DNA of 64,000 nucleotides from JACKOB01 sp024234575. Lineage in GTDB: Bacteria > Pseudomonadota > Gammaproteobacteria > Pseudomonadales > Oleiphilaceae. Position 1 is the first letter of the stretch. Every line of letters begins with the position of its first letter. Where the stretch lies: NCBI GenBank assembly GCA_051208035.1, contig JBPJFZ010000001.1:310001-374000 (forward strand), written 5' to 3'. The position numbers were made by a program, and so were the translations under genes. Positions 1 to 9,207 of the stretch are shown here, one piece after another. The notes under the pieces were generated by a model, which had not been told where the DNA came from, searched no databases, and saw only the letters and a program-made list of their open reading frames with translations.

Positions 1-101
1 GACAGGTTGTCATACACGACGATGTCATGCCCGGCAGCCCCTAATTGTTTAACAACATGACTACCTATATACCCGGCTCCACCCGTTACCAGCACTTTCA
101 T
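1..101 (-). CDS. galE: NAD-dependent sugar epimerase, 5' end only (probable UDP-glucose 4-epimerase)
   Basis: Only the first 33 codons lie in the window. They read MKVLVTGGAGYIGSHVV and onward, with the Rossmann dinucleotide motif GGAGYIGS at residues 7-14 and an acidic residue ending the second beta strand (VVYDNLS). This opening is typical of GalE, which interconverts UDP-glucose and UDP-galactose using bound NAD, but related UDP-sugar epimerases and dehydratases share it. The ATG is at 101-99. The rest of the gene lies off the left edge, so length and substrate residues cannot be judged. Confidence 0.7.
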   Translation of the reverse strand, partial: MKVLVTGGAGYIGSHVVKQLGAAGHDIVVYDNL

Positions 102-191
102 TCGCAATATCCCTTTTCTAGGTGATTTTAATGATTTTTAAAAATATACCGAACTTGTGACAATTCGGTGGCAGACCCAACAAAGTATAGC

Positions 192-722
192 TCAGTGATC
201 AGGTGAGCCCGCGCTAAAATCAACGCCTGCCTGTTTCTTTTTATTGCGGCGCTCGGCAAAAAAACTGGACATTAATGCTGCACAGTCATTCTCCAAAACG
301 CCACCCGTCACTTTCAGCTTGTGATTCATCGCTTCATGGTTGATCACGTTAACTTTACTGACCACAGCACCAGCCTTACCTTCTCTCGCACCAAAAACCA
401 ACCTGGAAATTCGCGCATGAACAAGAGCCCCAGCGCACATGGTGCATGGCTCAACCGTGACATAAAGCGTACAGCCCGGCAACCGGTAGTTGCCCGCCGC
501 CTGTGCTGCCACTCTAAGGGCCTGTATTTCTGCATGTGCGGTCGGGTCACAAGCACCTATGGGAAAGTTGAAGCCCTCCCCTAGCACTTGCTCATCCCGA
601 ACGATCACTGCGCCTATCGGCACTTCACCAGCGGCATAGGCTTTTTGCGCCATGACGATCGCCCTGCGCATCCACAGTTCATCACTCTCGTTTTCTAACA
701 ATGCCCTTTTATTCCCACTCAA
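192..722 (-). CDS. tadA: tRNA-specific adenosine deaminase TadA
   Basis: Converts adenosine-34 to inosine in the anticodon of tRNA-Arg(ACG), which lets that tRNA read three codons. The 176-residue protein has the cytidine/deoxycytidylate deaminase zinc site: H63-A-E65, where the Glu is the proton shuttle, and PCTMC at residues 92-96 supplying two cysteine ligands. VPIGAVIV near residue 34 is also typical. The ATG at 722-720 overlaps the end of guaA by 14 bp, so the two are probably translationally coupled in one transcript. The length fits the family (about 150-180). Confidence 0.95.
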   Translation of the reverse strand: MSGNKRALLENESDELWMRRAIVMAQKAYAAGEVPIGAVIVRDEQVLGEGFNFPIGACDPTAHAEIQALRVAAQAAGNYRLPGCTLYVTVEPCTMCAGALVHARISRLVFGAREGKAGAVVSKVNVINHEAMNHKLKVTGGVLENDCAALMSSFFAERRNKKKQAGVDFSAGSPDH

Positions 723-2286
723 TTGTCGCTGGTGGCTTGGAGGAGATATCGTAAGTCACGCGGGATACTCCTGCGATTTCGTTGATAATTCTGTTTGATA
801 CCGTTTCCAGCAATTCATATGGCAGGTGTGCCCAGCGGGCGGTCATAAAGTCGACCGTTTCTACCGCCCGGACAGCAATAACATATTCGTACCGCCGTGC
901 ATCGCCTACCACACCTACAGATTTAACAGGCAAAAATACGGCAAAGGCCTGACTTGTTTTGTGGTAGAAATCCGCTTTGTGCAGTTCTTCAATAAAAATC
1001 GCGTCAGCTTCCCGAAGAATATCCGCATATTCCTTTTTAACTTCACCGAGTATACGCACACCCAGCCCTGGACCAGGAAACGGATGGCGATAAACCATAT
1101 CAAACGGCAGACCTAATTCCAGGCCGATGCGTCTGACTTCATCTTTAAAAAGTTCTCGCAATGGTTCTACCAGCTTCATCTTCATGTCTTCTGGCAAACC
1201 ACCAACATTATGATGCGACTTGATGACGTGTGCTTTACCTGTTTTCGATGCGGCGGACTCGATTACGTCAGGGTAGATGGTTCCCTGCGCAAGCCAGTGA
1301 ACATCTTTAATCTTTGCTGCTTCCTCATCAAAAACTTCGATGAAGGTGTTACCTATTATTTTGCGTTTAGCCTCTGGCTCGGACACCCCCTTAAGGCGGC
1401 CAAGAAAAAGATCTTCAGCATCTGCACGAATCACCTTCAGGCCCATATTTTTGGCAAACATGTCCATTACCTGGTCGCCCTCGTGCAAGCGCAACAAGCC
1501 ATTATCCACGAACACACAGGTAAGCTGATCGCCAATGGCTTTATGCAGCAAGGCCGCTGTGACCGATGAGTCGACACCACCGGAAAGCCCCAGCAGCACT
1601 TTATCGCTGCCAACCTGAGCACGAATAGTCTGCACGGCGTCTTCGACAATATGCGCTGCCGTCCACAAAGCATCACATCCGCAAATGCCTTGAATAAAAT
1701 GTTCGAGAATCCGCTTGCCCTGCAAGGTGTGGGTGACTTCAGGGTGAAACTGCACTCCGTAAAACGGCTTGCTCACGTGGGCCATGGCTGCAATCGGAGC
1801 GCTGTCAGTGGCGGCGATGATTTCAAACGACTCTGGCAACACGGTCACTTTGTCACCGTGACTCATCCAGACATCCATTTGCGATAACCCGGTATCGCTG
1901 ATGTGATCGGCAATACCTTCGAACAGCTTGCTTGACTGGGTCACCGTCACCCGTGCGTAACCAAACTCACGCTTGTCGGACGAGCTAACCTTACCCCCCA
2001 ACTGCTCTGCCATGGTCTGCATGCCATAACAGATACCCAACAAGGGGATATCCATATCGAAGACGCAGCTCGGCGCGCGAGGTGAATCTAGCTCAGTGAC
2101 GGACTCTGGACCGCCAGCAAGTACAATGCCTTTTGGCCCGAATTCTCGTATTTCTTCTTCTGTAATATCAAATGCTCTGATCTCGCAGTAGACGCCTATT
2201 TCACGAACACGTCTTGCGATTAACTGGGTATATTGCGAACCAAAGTCCAGAATAAGAATTTTATGAGAGTGGATATTCTGAGTCAT
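709..2286 (-). CDS. guaA: GMP synthase (glutamine-hydrolysing)
   Basis: Amidates XMP to GMP with ATP and glutamine, the last step of guanine nucleotide synthesis. The 525-residue protein has an N-terminal class I glutamine amidotransferase domain with nucleophile C86 in GICYG and the HPEVTHT histidine/glutamate pair, then an ATP-pyrophosphatase domain with the P-loop SGGVDSS near residue 235, and the C-terminal dimerisation domain ending in KPPATIEWE, which is characteristic of GuaA. Length matches E. coli GuaA (525). It lies downstream of guaB with 233 bp between them, including a hairpin, and overlaps tadA by 14 bp. Confidence 0.98.
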   Translation of the reverse strand: MTQNIHSHKILILDFGSQYTQLIARRVREIGVYCEIRAFDITEEEIREFGPKGIVLAGGPESVTELDSPRAPSCVFDMDIPLLGICYGMQTMAEQLGGKVSSSDKREFGYARVTVTQSSKLFEGIADHISDTGLSQMDVWMSHGDKVTVLPESFEIIAATDSAPIAAMAHVSKPFYGVQFHPEVTHTLQGKRILEHFIQGICGCDALWTAAHIVEDAVQTIRAQVGSDKVLLGLSGGVDSSVTAALLHKAIGDQLTCVFVDNGLLRLHEGDQVMDMFAKNMGLKVIRADAEDLFLGRLKGVSEPEAKRKIIGNTFIEVFDEEAAKIKDVHWLAQGTIYPDVIESAASKTGKAHVIKSHHNVGGLPEDMKMKLVEPLRELFKDEVRRIGLELGLPFDMVYRHPFPGPGLGVRILGEVKKEYADILREADAIFIEELHKADFYHKTSQAFAVFLPVKSVGVVGDARRYEYVIAVRAVETVDFMTARWAHLPYELLETVSNRIINEIAGVSRVTYDISSKPPATIEWE

Positions 2287-2450
2287 TGTGCTGGAAGCTC
2301 CTCAAATGGGATGGTCTAAGCATTGTAAATTCACGATGAGCGCGAACGATAAGTGTCCACAGCTCGCATATTCTGGCGCAGCCTGGCAACTGTTTGTGGC
2401 CTTGTGCAGTAAGGCAATTTAAAAACACCGTATAAATCTGCGCCCTTATA

Positions 2451-2484
2451 AACAAGAAAGCACCCAACATGGTGCTTTCTTGTT
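2451..2484 (-). terminator. Hairpin between guaB and guaA
   Basis: A perfect 14-bp inverted repeat (2451-2464 with 2471-2484, six-base loop) lies just past the guaB stop on the minus strand. The 3' arm ends in TTTCTTGTTT, only moderately U-rich. It could terminate or attenuate the guaB transcript, or protect the guaB message from 3' decay while letting some read into guaA. Confidence 0.6.
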
Positions 2485-2519
2485 GCGGCCTGTTAACAGC
2501 CTTTAATACCTGCCATCAA

Positions 2520-3989
2520 TTAGCCTACGCGATAGTTAGGCGCTTCTTTAGTGATGGTAACGTCATGTACATGACTCTCTTGCATACCTGCAGAAGTGAT
2601 CCGCGTAAACTGAGGTTTGGTACGCATTTCATCCATATCCTGACTGCCGGTATACCCCATACTGGCACGCAAACCACCTAGCAGCTGGTGCACTACATTG
2701 GACATTGGCCCCTTGCAGGCTACCCGGCCTTCAATACCTTCGGGTACCAGTTTATCAACACCTGCCGTAGAGTCCTGGAAGTAGCGATCACTTGATCCCT
2801 GTGTTCCCGCCATAGCGCCTAGAGAGCCCATGCCACGATACGACTTGTAGGTACGGCCTTGATAAAGTTCGACCTCACCTGGCGCTTCATCAGTACCTGC
2901 CAGCAAACTACCTACCATGACACAATACGCACCAGCCGCTACCGCCTTGGCAATATCGCCCGAATAACGAATGCCGCCATCCGCAATTAACGGGATATCA
3001 TAACGCTTCAGTGCCGCCGCAACATTTGCAACCGCTGTAATCTGCGGCACACCAATACCTGCAACGATACGTGTCGTACAAATAGAGCCTGGGCCAATAC
3101 CAACTTTCACGGCGTCGGCGCCTGCTTCGGCTAAGGCAATTGCTGCTTCAGCAGTAGCGATATTACCGCCGATTACTTGTACTTCGGGGAAGTTCTCTTT
3201 AACCCAGCGAACACGATCAATGACTCCTTTAGAGTGGCCATGAGCGGTATCAACAACGATCACATCAACGCCTGCATTGACCAGCGCAGCAACCCGCTCT
3301 GCCGTTTCACTGCCGGTACCCACCGCGGCACCAACACGTAAACGGCCCTGATCATCTTTTGATGCGAAAGGGTAATCCTGTGATTTCTGGATATCCTTAA
3401 CGGTCATTAGACCTTTGAGCTCAAAATTATCGTTAACGACCAGTACTTTCTCAATTCGATATTTATGCAAAAGATTCTTAACCGTTTCGAGGTCAGTACC
3501 TTCTTTTACCGTGACGAGTTTATCTTTGCCCGTCATAATTTCAGATACAGGCGTATCCAGACGGCTTTCGAAGCGAATATCGCGTCCGGTGACAATACCG
3601 ACCAGGTCTTTGCCATCCACTACCGGCAAGCCCGAGATTTTGTTGGCGAAGGTAATATCCAGCAATTCTCTGACAGTCGTGCCAGGAGTGACTGTAATAG
3701 GATCTTTAACGACACCACTCTCGAACTTTTTAACAGCCCGGACTTCTGCTGCTTGTTTTTCAATGGTCATATTCTTGTGAATAATACCGATCCCACCTTC
3801 CTGGGCCATCGAAATAGCAAGACCAGCTTCGGTTACTGTATCCATGGCGGCAGACACCAGAGGCATATTCAATTCTATGTCTCGGGTAATTCTAGTTTTG
3901 AGGCTGACTTCTTTCGGAAGCACCTCAGAATAACCGGGAATAAGTAATACATCGTCAAAGGTAAGCGCTTCTTGAGCGATACGCAGCAT
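2520..3989 (-). CDS. guaB: IMP dehydrogenase
   Basis: Oxidises IMP to XMP with NAD, the committed step to guanine nucleotides. The 489-residue protein has the TIM-barrel catalytic domain interrupted by two CBS domains (roughly residues 95-205), the active-site loop GPGSICTTR with the catalytic cysteine, the IMP-binding ADGGIRYSGDI segment and the mobile flap. The start is the ATG reading MLRIAQEALTFDD: AAGG lies 8 nt upstream and E. coli GuaB begins at the equivalent place. A longer frame starting seven codons earlier would put the start before the ribosome site. Divergent from xseA. Confidence 0.97.
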   Translation of the reverse strand: MLRIAQEALTFDDVLLIPGYSEVLPKEVSLKTRITRDIELNMPLVSAAMDTVTEAGLAISMAQEGGIGIIHKNMTIEKQAAEVRAVKKFESGVVKDPITVTPGTTVRELLDITFANKISGLPVVDGKDLVGIVTGRDIRFESRLDTPVSEIMTGKDKLVTVKEGTDLETVKNLLHKYRIEKVLVVNDNFELKGLMTVKDIQKSQDYPFASKDDQGRLRVGAAVGTGSETAERVAALVNAGVDVIVVDTAHGHSKGVIDRVRWVKENFPEVQVIGGNIATAEAAIALAEAGADAVKVGIGPGSICTTRIVAGIGVPQITAVANVAAALKRYDIPLIADGGIRYSGDIAKAVAAGAYCVMVGSLLAGTDEAPGEVELYQGRTYKSYRGMGSLGAMAGTQGSSDRYFQDSTAGVDKLVPEGIEGRVACKGPMSNVVHQLLGGLRASMGYTGSQDMDEMRTKPQFTRITSAGMQESHVHDVTITKEAPNYRVG

Positions 3990-4023
3990 ATGAGTCGCCT
4001 TTATAATCAAGTTTAATCGGCCT

Positions 4024-4052
4024 ATTATAGTGATCCGAAGCGTTGCAGTAAA
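4024..4052 (-). promoter_or_regulatory. Sigma-70-type promoter for guaB
   Basis: On the minus strand TTTACT (4052-4047) is followed after exactly 17 nt by a perfect TATAAT (4029-4024). A start near 4017 would give a leader of about 28 nt before the guaB ATG. Motif match by eye only. Confidence 0.6.
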
Positions 4053-4081
4053 CCGAACCGAATCATTAGTCTCGTTTTCTT

Positions 4082-4110
4082 TTTACTGCATCGCCAAGCC
4101 GCCATAATAA
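4082..4110 (+). promoter_or_regulatory. Candidate promoter for xseA
   Basis: TTTACT at 4082-4087 and TAATAA at 4105-4110 are separated by 17 nt and lie about 32 bp before the xseA ATG. The -35 hexamer is the same as in the oppositely directed guaB promoter. Weaker than that promoter because the -10 is only a partial match. Confidence 0.4.
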
Positions 4111-4141
4111 AGCCACCAAAGCAGATTAAAAGCCAAATAAC

Positions 4142-5491
4142 ATGCAAAATTCCGTAAGCCCAGCGGCAATGACCGTTAGTGAGTTGAATCGTCAAACCAA
4201 ACACCTGCTAGAGGTAAGCTTTTCCAGATTATGGGTGATGGGTGAAATTTCTAACTTTGCTCGCCCAAGTTCAGGGCACTGGTATTTTACGCTCAAAGAT
4301 GACAAGGCACAGGTGAGATGTGCGATGTTTAAAAACCGCACTATGGGAATTCGTTTCCAGCCTAAAAATGGTGACCTGGTTTTACTGGAAGCCAAAGCCA
4401 GCTTGTATGAAGGGCGTGGCGAATACCAGCTTATCGGAGAGTCCATACAAGCGGCCGGCGAAGGCGCACTGCAGCGAGAGTTTGAAAAGCTCAAAGCCTT
4501 GCTGCAAGCTGAAGGTCTGTTTGCAGCAGAGCACAAAAAGCCTCTACCGGTATCGCCAAAGGTAATTGGTGTGATTACCTCGCCGACAGGTGCTGCTGTG
4601 CACGACATATTATCGGTAACTAAACGACGCTTTCCAGCAACCCGCATTTATCTTATCCCTGTGCAAGTACAAGGAAGCATAGCGGGCAAAGAAATTTGTG
4701 CGGCAATTGAACTTGCCAACCGACACCATTTATGTGACGTATTAATCGTGGGTCGTGGTGGCGGCTCACTGGAAGATTTATGGGCATTTAATGAAGAGCG
4801 TGTTGCCCGCGCAATTTTCGCCAGCAAAATTCCCATCGTGAGTGCTGTCGGCCATGAAACAGACTTTACCATTGCTGATTTCGTTGCGGATTACCGCGCA
4901 CCTACCCCTTCTGCAGCCGCAGAGCGATTGACACCAGACCAAATTGAACTGACACAACGGCTGGACGATCTTGATCTAAGATTACAGCGGCTGATGCGAA
5001 AGCAGCTGCAACGCCAAAACGAAAACGTGCTGGCACTTGTCAGCCGCCTCAAAACACCTGCAAAACTGTTGCAAGAGCAACAAAAACGCCTTAATGACAT
5101 CCAATCGCGACTGCACCGTGAAATGCGATTACTGCTGCATACCAGAGCAAATCAATTAAGCTCCGTTGCCAGTCGCTTAAAGGCTCAAGAGCCCAAACGT
5201 CAACTTCGCCTCATACAGGAAAGCCTGTACGCGATAAACAGCCGTCTTGATAAAGCGGTAGTACGCCAGCTGGATATCTCCCAGCAAAAGTTTGCCTTTC
5301 TCGCCCGCCAATTACACACACTAAGCCCACTAAACACCATTGCCAGGGGCTATAGCATCTTGCGCAGCAAGGATGGCACGGTCATCACCCAAGCAAAGCA
5401 ACTTGAACCAGAGCAGACAATTAACGCAATGATGCACGGCGGTGAAGCAAGCTTAAAAGTGCTCTCAGTGGGCACGAGCGAGAAGCCGTAA
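4142..5491 (+). CDS. xseA: Exodeoxyribonuclease VII large subunit
   Basis: Catalytic subunit of ExoVII, which degrades single-stranded DNA from both ends into oligonucleotides; it works with several copies of XseB, which is not in this window. The 449-residue protein opens with an OB-fold domain (TVSELNRQTKHLLE ... GEISNF ... GHWYFTLKDD), then the catalytic domain with VGRGGGS, GHETDFTIADFVAD and RAPTPSAAAE near residues 205-265. A long helical, XseB-binding coiled coil follows, then a short C-terminal domain. The arrangement divergent from guaB is common in gammaproteobacteria. Length is close to E. coli XseA (456). Confidence 0.96.
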   Translation: MQNSVSPAAMTVSELNRQTKHLLEVSFSRLWVMGEISNFARPSSGHWYFTLKDDKAQVRCAMFKNRTMGIRFQPKNGDLVLLEAKASLYEGRGEYQLIGESIQAAGEGALQREFEKLKALLQAEGLFAAEHKKPLPVSPKVIGVITSPTGAAVHDILSVTKRRFPATRIYLIPVQVQGSIAGKEICAAIELANRHHLCDVLIVGRGGGSLEDLWAFNEERVARAIFASKIPIVSAVGHETDFTIADFVADYRAPTPSAAAERLTPDQIELTQRLDDLDLRLQRLMRKQLQRQNENVLALVSRLKTPAKLLQEQQKRLNDIQSRLHREMRLLLHTRANQLSSVASRLKAQEPKRQLRLIQESLYAINSRLDKAVVRQLDISQQKFAFLARQLHTLSPLNTIARGYSILRSKDGTVITQAKQLEPEQTINAMMHGGEASLKVLSVGTSEKP

Positions 5492-5511
5492 AACATAGCC
5501 ACAATCTGATT

Positions 5512-6033
5512 CTATCTCCACACAGAACCTGTGCCCACCTTATCGGCAGAAAGAGTGGAATCATGGTCTTGCTGATAAAAAACTTCCCGAGTACCCATCA
5601 GCTCGTCAAACCATGGTTTCGTGATGCACCAGTTTGCATTGGGGTTTGGCCCCATATGGTGATCGTAGTGCCACGGGATATGTTGCTTCGCCCACTCGGC
5701 ATCCTGATGCGACTTTTTGTGCTTGCTGTAATAATTCCAGGCAGAATAATAAAGCGTACCCACAAAAAAGGGCGCGACCGGCAACAGCGGTGTAACAATC
5801 GCACAGCCCCCGAGTAACGCCCACGCCTCCTTACCTTGCGCATGATTACCCAGAGGAAAACGGCTATAGCTTGGGTCGATGTAATCGTACTTACGCGCAT
5901 TTTTATGGTGTTCTGACAAATGAAAACGCCAAAAGCTGCGCTTATTCTTCCCCATGCCATGCAGCACATATTTATGCATCACCCACTCGGTGGCGTTGGC
6001 TGTTATTAACCCTAATGGTATACCAATCATCAT
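5512..6033 (-). CDS. Histidine-box membrane hydroxylase-like protein (fatty acid hydroxylase superfamily)
   Basis: A small 173-residue membrane-associated protein with histidine clusters of the non-haem di-iron fatty acid hydroxylase/sterol desaturase type: H20...H25, H38 with H42-H43, and H118, H122, H125-H126. One or two hydrophobic segments (near residues 3-14 and 74-97) flank them. Substrate is unknown; members act on fatty acids, sterols or carotenoids. A GGGGAG ribosome site sits almost against the first ATG, so the second ATG (6030) may be used. Divergent from an AraC-type regulator, a layout that often means the regulator controls it (inference). Converges with xseA, 20 bp apart. Confidence 0.75.
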   Translation of the reverse strand: MMIGIPLGLITANATEWVMHKYVLHGMGKNKRSFWRFHLSEHHKNARKYDYIDPSYSRFPLGNHAQGKEAWALLGGCAIVTPLLPVAPFFVGTLYYSAWNYYSKHKKSHQDAEWAKQHIPWHYDHHMGPNPNANWCITKPWFDELMGTREVFYQQDHDSTLSADKVGTGSVWR

Positions 6034-6120
6034 GCTCCCCTTTTTTCTACTAATTGCAGTTAACCCCGATGAAAAAGCTGGTTGCCTTTATGAATCACTT
6101 TACTCATCATAAATTTATAG

Positions 6121-6131
6121 ACAGCGGCTGT
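6121..6131. promoter_or_regulatory. Short palindrome in the hydroxylase/AraC intergenic region
   Basis: ACAGC-G-GCTGT is a perfect 11-bp palindrome in the middle of the 171-bp divergent region. It could be a regulator-binding site, but short palindromes are common by chance. Confidence 0.25.
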
Positions 6132-6204
6132 ATTGCCTCTAAATACCATTAACGATGTCATTATGGGCAAACCAGGTTGAGAGAGCGCAAGGTAAACAGT
6201 ACCA

Positions 6205-7260
6205 ATGAATTTAATTGAATTACCACCGGCAATGAAACAACCATACGGCCTGACTGCCGTGTATTTAAAGCAGCTTTTTTTACAGCTGAAGCTATCACCG
6301 CCAATTCTCGATACACGATTGAAAGACTGTATGATAGATACAGAGCGGTTAAACAACGATCGCTTTTACCGCGTTCCTTTTTACAAGTTGTCTCGGTTTT
6401 TGGATTTACCAGACGATAGCCTGCATGAGCCAGCCGCTCATATAAACGCAGTTTTTTCTTTGCGAGTAAAAAGCTTTCCTTTGATTGGCTACGCGGTAGC
6501 CTCTAGCCCCACACTGCGCAATGCTCTGGAGCAGCTGATTCGCCTGGAGCCCGTGGTGTGGGATGTTGGCCACATTCATCAGGAACAGACTGGGAAAAAT
6601 ACTCGACTTATCTGGACGCCACATACAGACATTTCATCTACCGCGATTGAGATGGCTATCGCGGGCTGGGTAAGCATTGGCCAGCAGTTGTTCCCTACGG
6701 AAAGACACCCGGATAGCGTCTCGTTTACGCATGACCGTCCGCGAGCATGGACCCAGTATCAAAAGCTGTTCGGCTGCCCGGTGCTGTTTAACGCAAAAGT
6801 TAACAGCATTGAGTTTCCAAGCCGCTGGTTAGATGAAAAACTGGTTGACGGAGATGATGCCTTAGCAGAAATGGTCATTGGCCAAGCCAATGCGCTCATA
6901 GAAGGCTACAGGCAAACGTTAAATCTGGAGAATGAACTGCGCGCGATACTGTTTCAGCATCTGCCTCAGGAGCCTCCTGATTTAGGCGACATAGCCAAAC
7001 TGTTTGGAGTGTCAACGCGAAAAATGCGGGCCCTTTTGAGCACAAGGAATCTTAGCTACAGACAAATCGTGGACGATGTTAGAAAGGAAGTGGCGCGACA
7101 TTTACTGCTACAGCCAGCCTGCAGCATGGGAGACGTTGCGGGGTTTTGTGGATTTTTAGAACAGAGCAGCTTTAATCGTGCATTTAAGCGATGGTTTGAT
7201 TGTGCGCCATCTGACTACCTTACGCAGGTAGCCAGAAAGCACAACAGCCAACTGTTTTAA
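6205..7260 (+). CDS. AraC-family transcriptional regulator
   Basis: A 351-residue regulator. The N-terminal two thirds resemble the arabinose-binding-like domain of the OruR/ArgR-type AraC proteins, with LRNALEQLIRLEPV and a W-rich middle. The C-terminal 95 residues form the double helix-turn-helix, including IAKLFGVSTRKMRALL, then VARHLLLQPACSMGDVAGF and SSFNRAFKRWFDCAPSDY, the AraC signature. The effector is unknown. Its divergent position makes the adjacent membrane hydroxylase the most likely target (inference). It ends 5 bp from the convergent glycosyltransferase gene. Confidence 0.9.
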   Translation: MNLIELPPAMKQPYGLTAVYLKQLFLQLKLSPPILDTRLKDCMIDTERLNNDRFYRVPFYKLSRFLDLPDDSLHEPAAHINAVFSLRVKSFPLIGYAVASSPTLRNALEQLIRLEPVVWDVGHIHQEQTGKNTRLIWTPHTDISSTAIEMAIAGWVSIGQQLFPTERHPDSVSFTHDRPRAWTQYQKLFGCPVLFNAKVNSIEFPSRWLDEKLVDGDDALAEMVIGQANALIEGYRQTLNLENELRAILFQHLPQEPPDLGDIAKLFGVSTRKMRALLSTRNLSYRQIVDDVRKEVARHLLLQPACSMGDVAGFCGFLEQSSFNRAFKRWFDCAPSDYLTQVARKHNSQLF

Positions 7261-7265
7261 GTAGC

Positions 7266-8717
7266 TTATTCCGCTACCTGAGCGAAAGCTCCCGGCAAAC
7301 CAGAAGTAGAATCAATCAATGATGGCGCTGCCTGAGCATTTCCGTTGGCCGGCAAGGTTCGGGTAAGCCAGCCTGAATTGCTAGCGGTAAACAATCCCCA
7401 CAGCGGAATCCATGCCAGACAAAATAACCAAAATAAATTGAAAGGCAACGCCCAGCGAAAACCAAAAGTATTACGATGACGCAATAAATAAATCGTGCCG
7501 GGAATAATAGCCGCAGTCACACAACCTAATGCAATGGCAAACAGCGCTTGATTGGCATTCATAATAAGCGCCACCAGCAGAGCACACTTTAATGCTTCGA
7601 AAACGGTGAGGCGAATGATTTGCGTCACACTGAAAAAGCGCACCCAGTTAGCTCCTTCTCCTTTGGCTCTGAAGTCTCGGAATACGAAATTAAACATCAC
7701 CAGACTTTCGCGAACATTACTTCTTGCCCAGCGGGTTAACATCTTACGCAAAGACGTATAAGTTGTAGGTACTTTTGTCATTACCACCGCATGACGCTGG
7801 TAAACAACACGGTGGCCAGAGGCCAACACCAGATTGGTTAATGCGCGATCTTCCCCAATAGTGGCGGGCTTGCCCATAAAAGTCTGTTTTGACCATTCGC
7901 CAATTAAAGACAGCAATACAGATGTGCGATACGCAGATAAGGCACCTGGTGTGCAAAACACACCACCATACACACTCTGACCCGCACGGATAAAATCGAA
8001 CGCGCTGGTAAAAGAAACCTCAAGCATCTTGGGGATCATCCCTGCGGCAAGATTTAGCACCCTGACATTACCTGCCACAGAGCCAATACGTGCATCGGCA
8101 ACAAAAGGGCTGACCAGCTCAGCCAGAGTATTAGGTAATACTTCAGAGTCCGAGTCCAACGTGACAACAACCTCTCCTGTTGCTTTCGCAAAACCGGACA
8201 TTAAAGCCTCCCGTTTTCCCTGGTTAAATGGCTGCCTGGCAATTATGACATTATCTGAAAATTCCTGGTGTGCCTGGCACATCCACTTCCAGGTATCATC
8301 TTTAGAGCCATCATCAACACAGATTATTTGCACGCGGTCTTGCGGGTATTCGCTCGCCATGACACTGCGCACCGTATCAAGAATCTGTGAGCCTTCGTTA
8401 TATGCGGGAATAACCACGGTTACCGTTGGCAATTGTGCTTCAGGCAAGCGCTTGAACGATTTATAGCGCAATGCAAAGCTTACCTGCCAAACAAGTAGAA
8501 CAGAGGCAAAGCCCAGCATCGCTATCGCAAATCCGTTTCGACGCACCCATTGCTCGGCAACTGATATATCGGTGGGAAACCCCGACGAAGTTAGTTGCCG
8601 GTAGACAATAACGAAAATGGTTAGGGTTACGGCAACCAACAAAGGAAAATACAAACTGTCGGCCCCTTTGCAAAGGCGCGGTTTTTTCTCATTATGCTGC
8701 AACGAATGAAACGACAT
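7266..8717 (-). CDS. Membrane-bound family 2 glycosyltransferase
   Basis: A processive-type GT2 enzyme of the cellulose/hyaluronan/poly-GlcNAc synthase class, 483 residues. Two membrane segments (about residues 25-43 and 66-86) precede the cytoplasmic GT-A domain. Visible motifs are TVVIPAYNEGSQILDT, CVDDGSKDDTWK (first Asp), TLDSDSEVLP (DxD-type metal site), GEDRALTN (catalytic ED) and MLTRW, a near match to the QxxRW signature. At least three more membrane segments follow. The sugar and polymer cannot be told, because no partner (PilZ, deacetylase, export porin) is adjacent. The ATG is at 8717. Confidence 0.88.
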   Translation of the reverse strand: MSFHSLQHNEKKPRLCKGADSLYFPLLVAVTLTIFVIVYRQLTSSGFPTDISVAEQWVRRNGFAIAMLGFASVLLVWQVSFALRYKSFKRLPEAQLPTVTVVIPAYNEGSQILDTVRSVMASEYPQDRVQIICVDDGSKDDTWKWMCQAHQEFSDNVIIARQPFNQGKREALMSGFAKATGEVVVTLDSDSEVLPNTLAELVSPFVADARIGSVAGNVRVLNLAAGMIPKMLEVSFTSAFDFIRAGQSVYGGVFCTPGALSAYRTSVLLSLIGEWSKQTFMGKPATIGEDRALTNLVLASGHRVVYQRHAVVMTKVPTTYTSLRKMLTRWARSNVRESLVMFNFVFRDFRAKGEGANWVRFFSVTQIIRLTVFEALKCALLVALIMNANQALFAIALGCVTAAIIPGTIYLLRHRNTFGFRWALPFNLFWLFCLAWIPLWGLFTASNSGWLTRTLPANGNAQAAPSLIDSTSGLPGAFAQVAE

Positions 8718-8756
8718 ATAAATCCATCACTCACTTAGGTAAGGCTTTAAGCGAAA

Positions 8757-8776
8757 TTATATTGGGGTCAATATAA
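8757..8776. promoter_or_regulatory. Perfect inverted repeat upstream of the glycosyltransferase gene
   Basis: TTATATTG-GGGT-CAATATAA, two 8-bp arms with a 4-bp centre, 40-60 bp before the glycosyltransferase ATG. Its position suits an operator that overlaps the promoter. Confidence 0.45.
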
Positions 8777-8880
8777 ATTGGGGGATATGGCATGAAACAA
8801 TCTAAGGGATAGATCAGCCACAAACGCGCGCATTCTATACAGTTGGCTACCAATTGCACAGTGGTTTATGAAAATATATT

Positions 8881-8899
8881 TGTGAAATGTGTGTTCACA
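8881..8899. promoter_or_regulatory. TGTGAA-N7-TTCACA inverted repeat
   Basis: Symmetric 6-bp arms reminiscent of CRP half-sites, but the spacing is wrong for CRP (TGTGA-N6-TCACA). Possible operator only. Confidence 0.2.
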
Positions 8900-9207
8900 A
8901 TTAGAGCAGAATTCGACGCCTTATTTTTGTCTAAAAAAATGGTTTGATTCGGTAAATTTAAGGCGTTTTCTGTAAGAGATATGTCGGGAAAAAAGTGAGG
9001 TAAAAACAGGGGACTGCAGACTTCCCCCTGAATAAGGTTCATCCTTGACTCGGCCCTTTCCATGAAACTTTTTCACGAACTTTTGCGGCGGAACTGCTGA
9101 GCACGGCAACCCACGAACGCGCGCTGCCTGCCCTGCAGTCAGTTACAAATAAGCTTAGCCAAGAATGCATGATTTTCAAACTTGCCAAATTTACCGTCAA
9201 AGAACTG

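Larger units (their letters stand above)
8718..9207. other. 490-bp intergenic region, no convincing gene
   Basis: Lies between the start of the glycosyltransferase gene (minus) and the 3' end of the ALDH operon (minus). Visible: a perfect 8-bp inverted repeat at 8757-8776 and a looser TGTGAA-N7-TTCACA at 8881-8899. Short frames on the minus strand have no homology I recognise and no ribosome site. No clear terminator for the ALDH operon was seen. Confidence 0.5.

Noticed and set aside
3465..3947. 160-codon frame antisense to guaB
   Set aside because: Lies wholly inside a certain, highly conserved gene on the other strand.
8881..8899. CRP binding site
   Set aside because: Half-sites are separated by the wrong distance for CRP; kept only as a loose inverted repeat.
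8866..9063. 65-codon minus-strand frame in the 490-bp gap
   Set aside because: No ribosome site, odd composition and no family resemblance; treated as chance.
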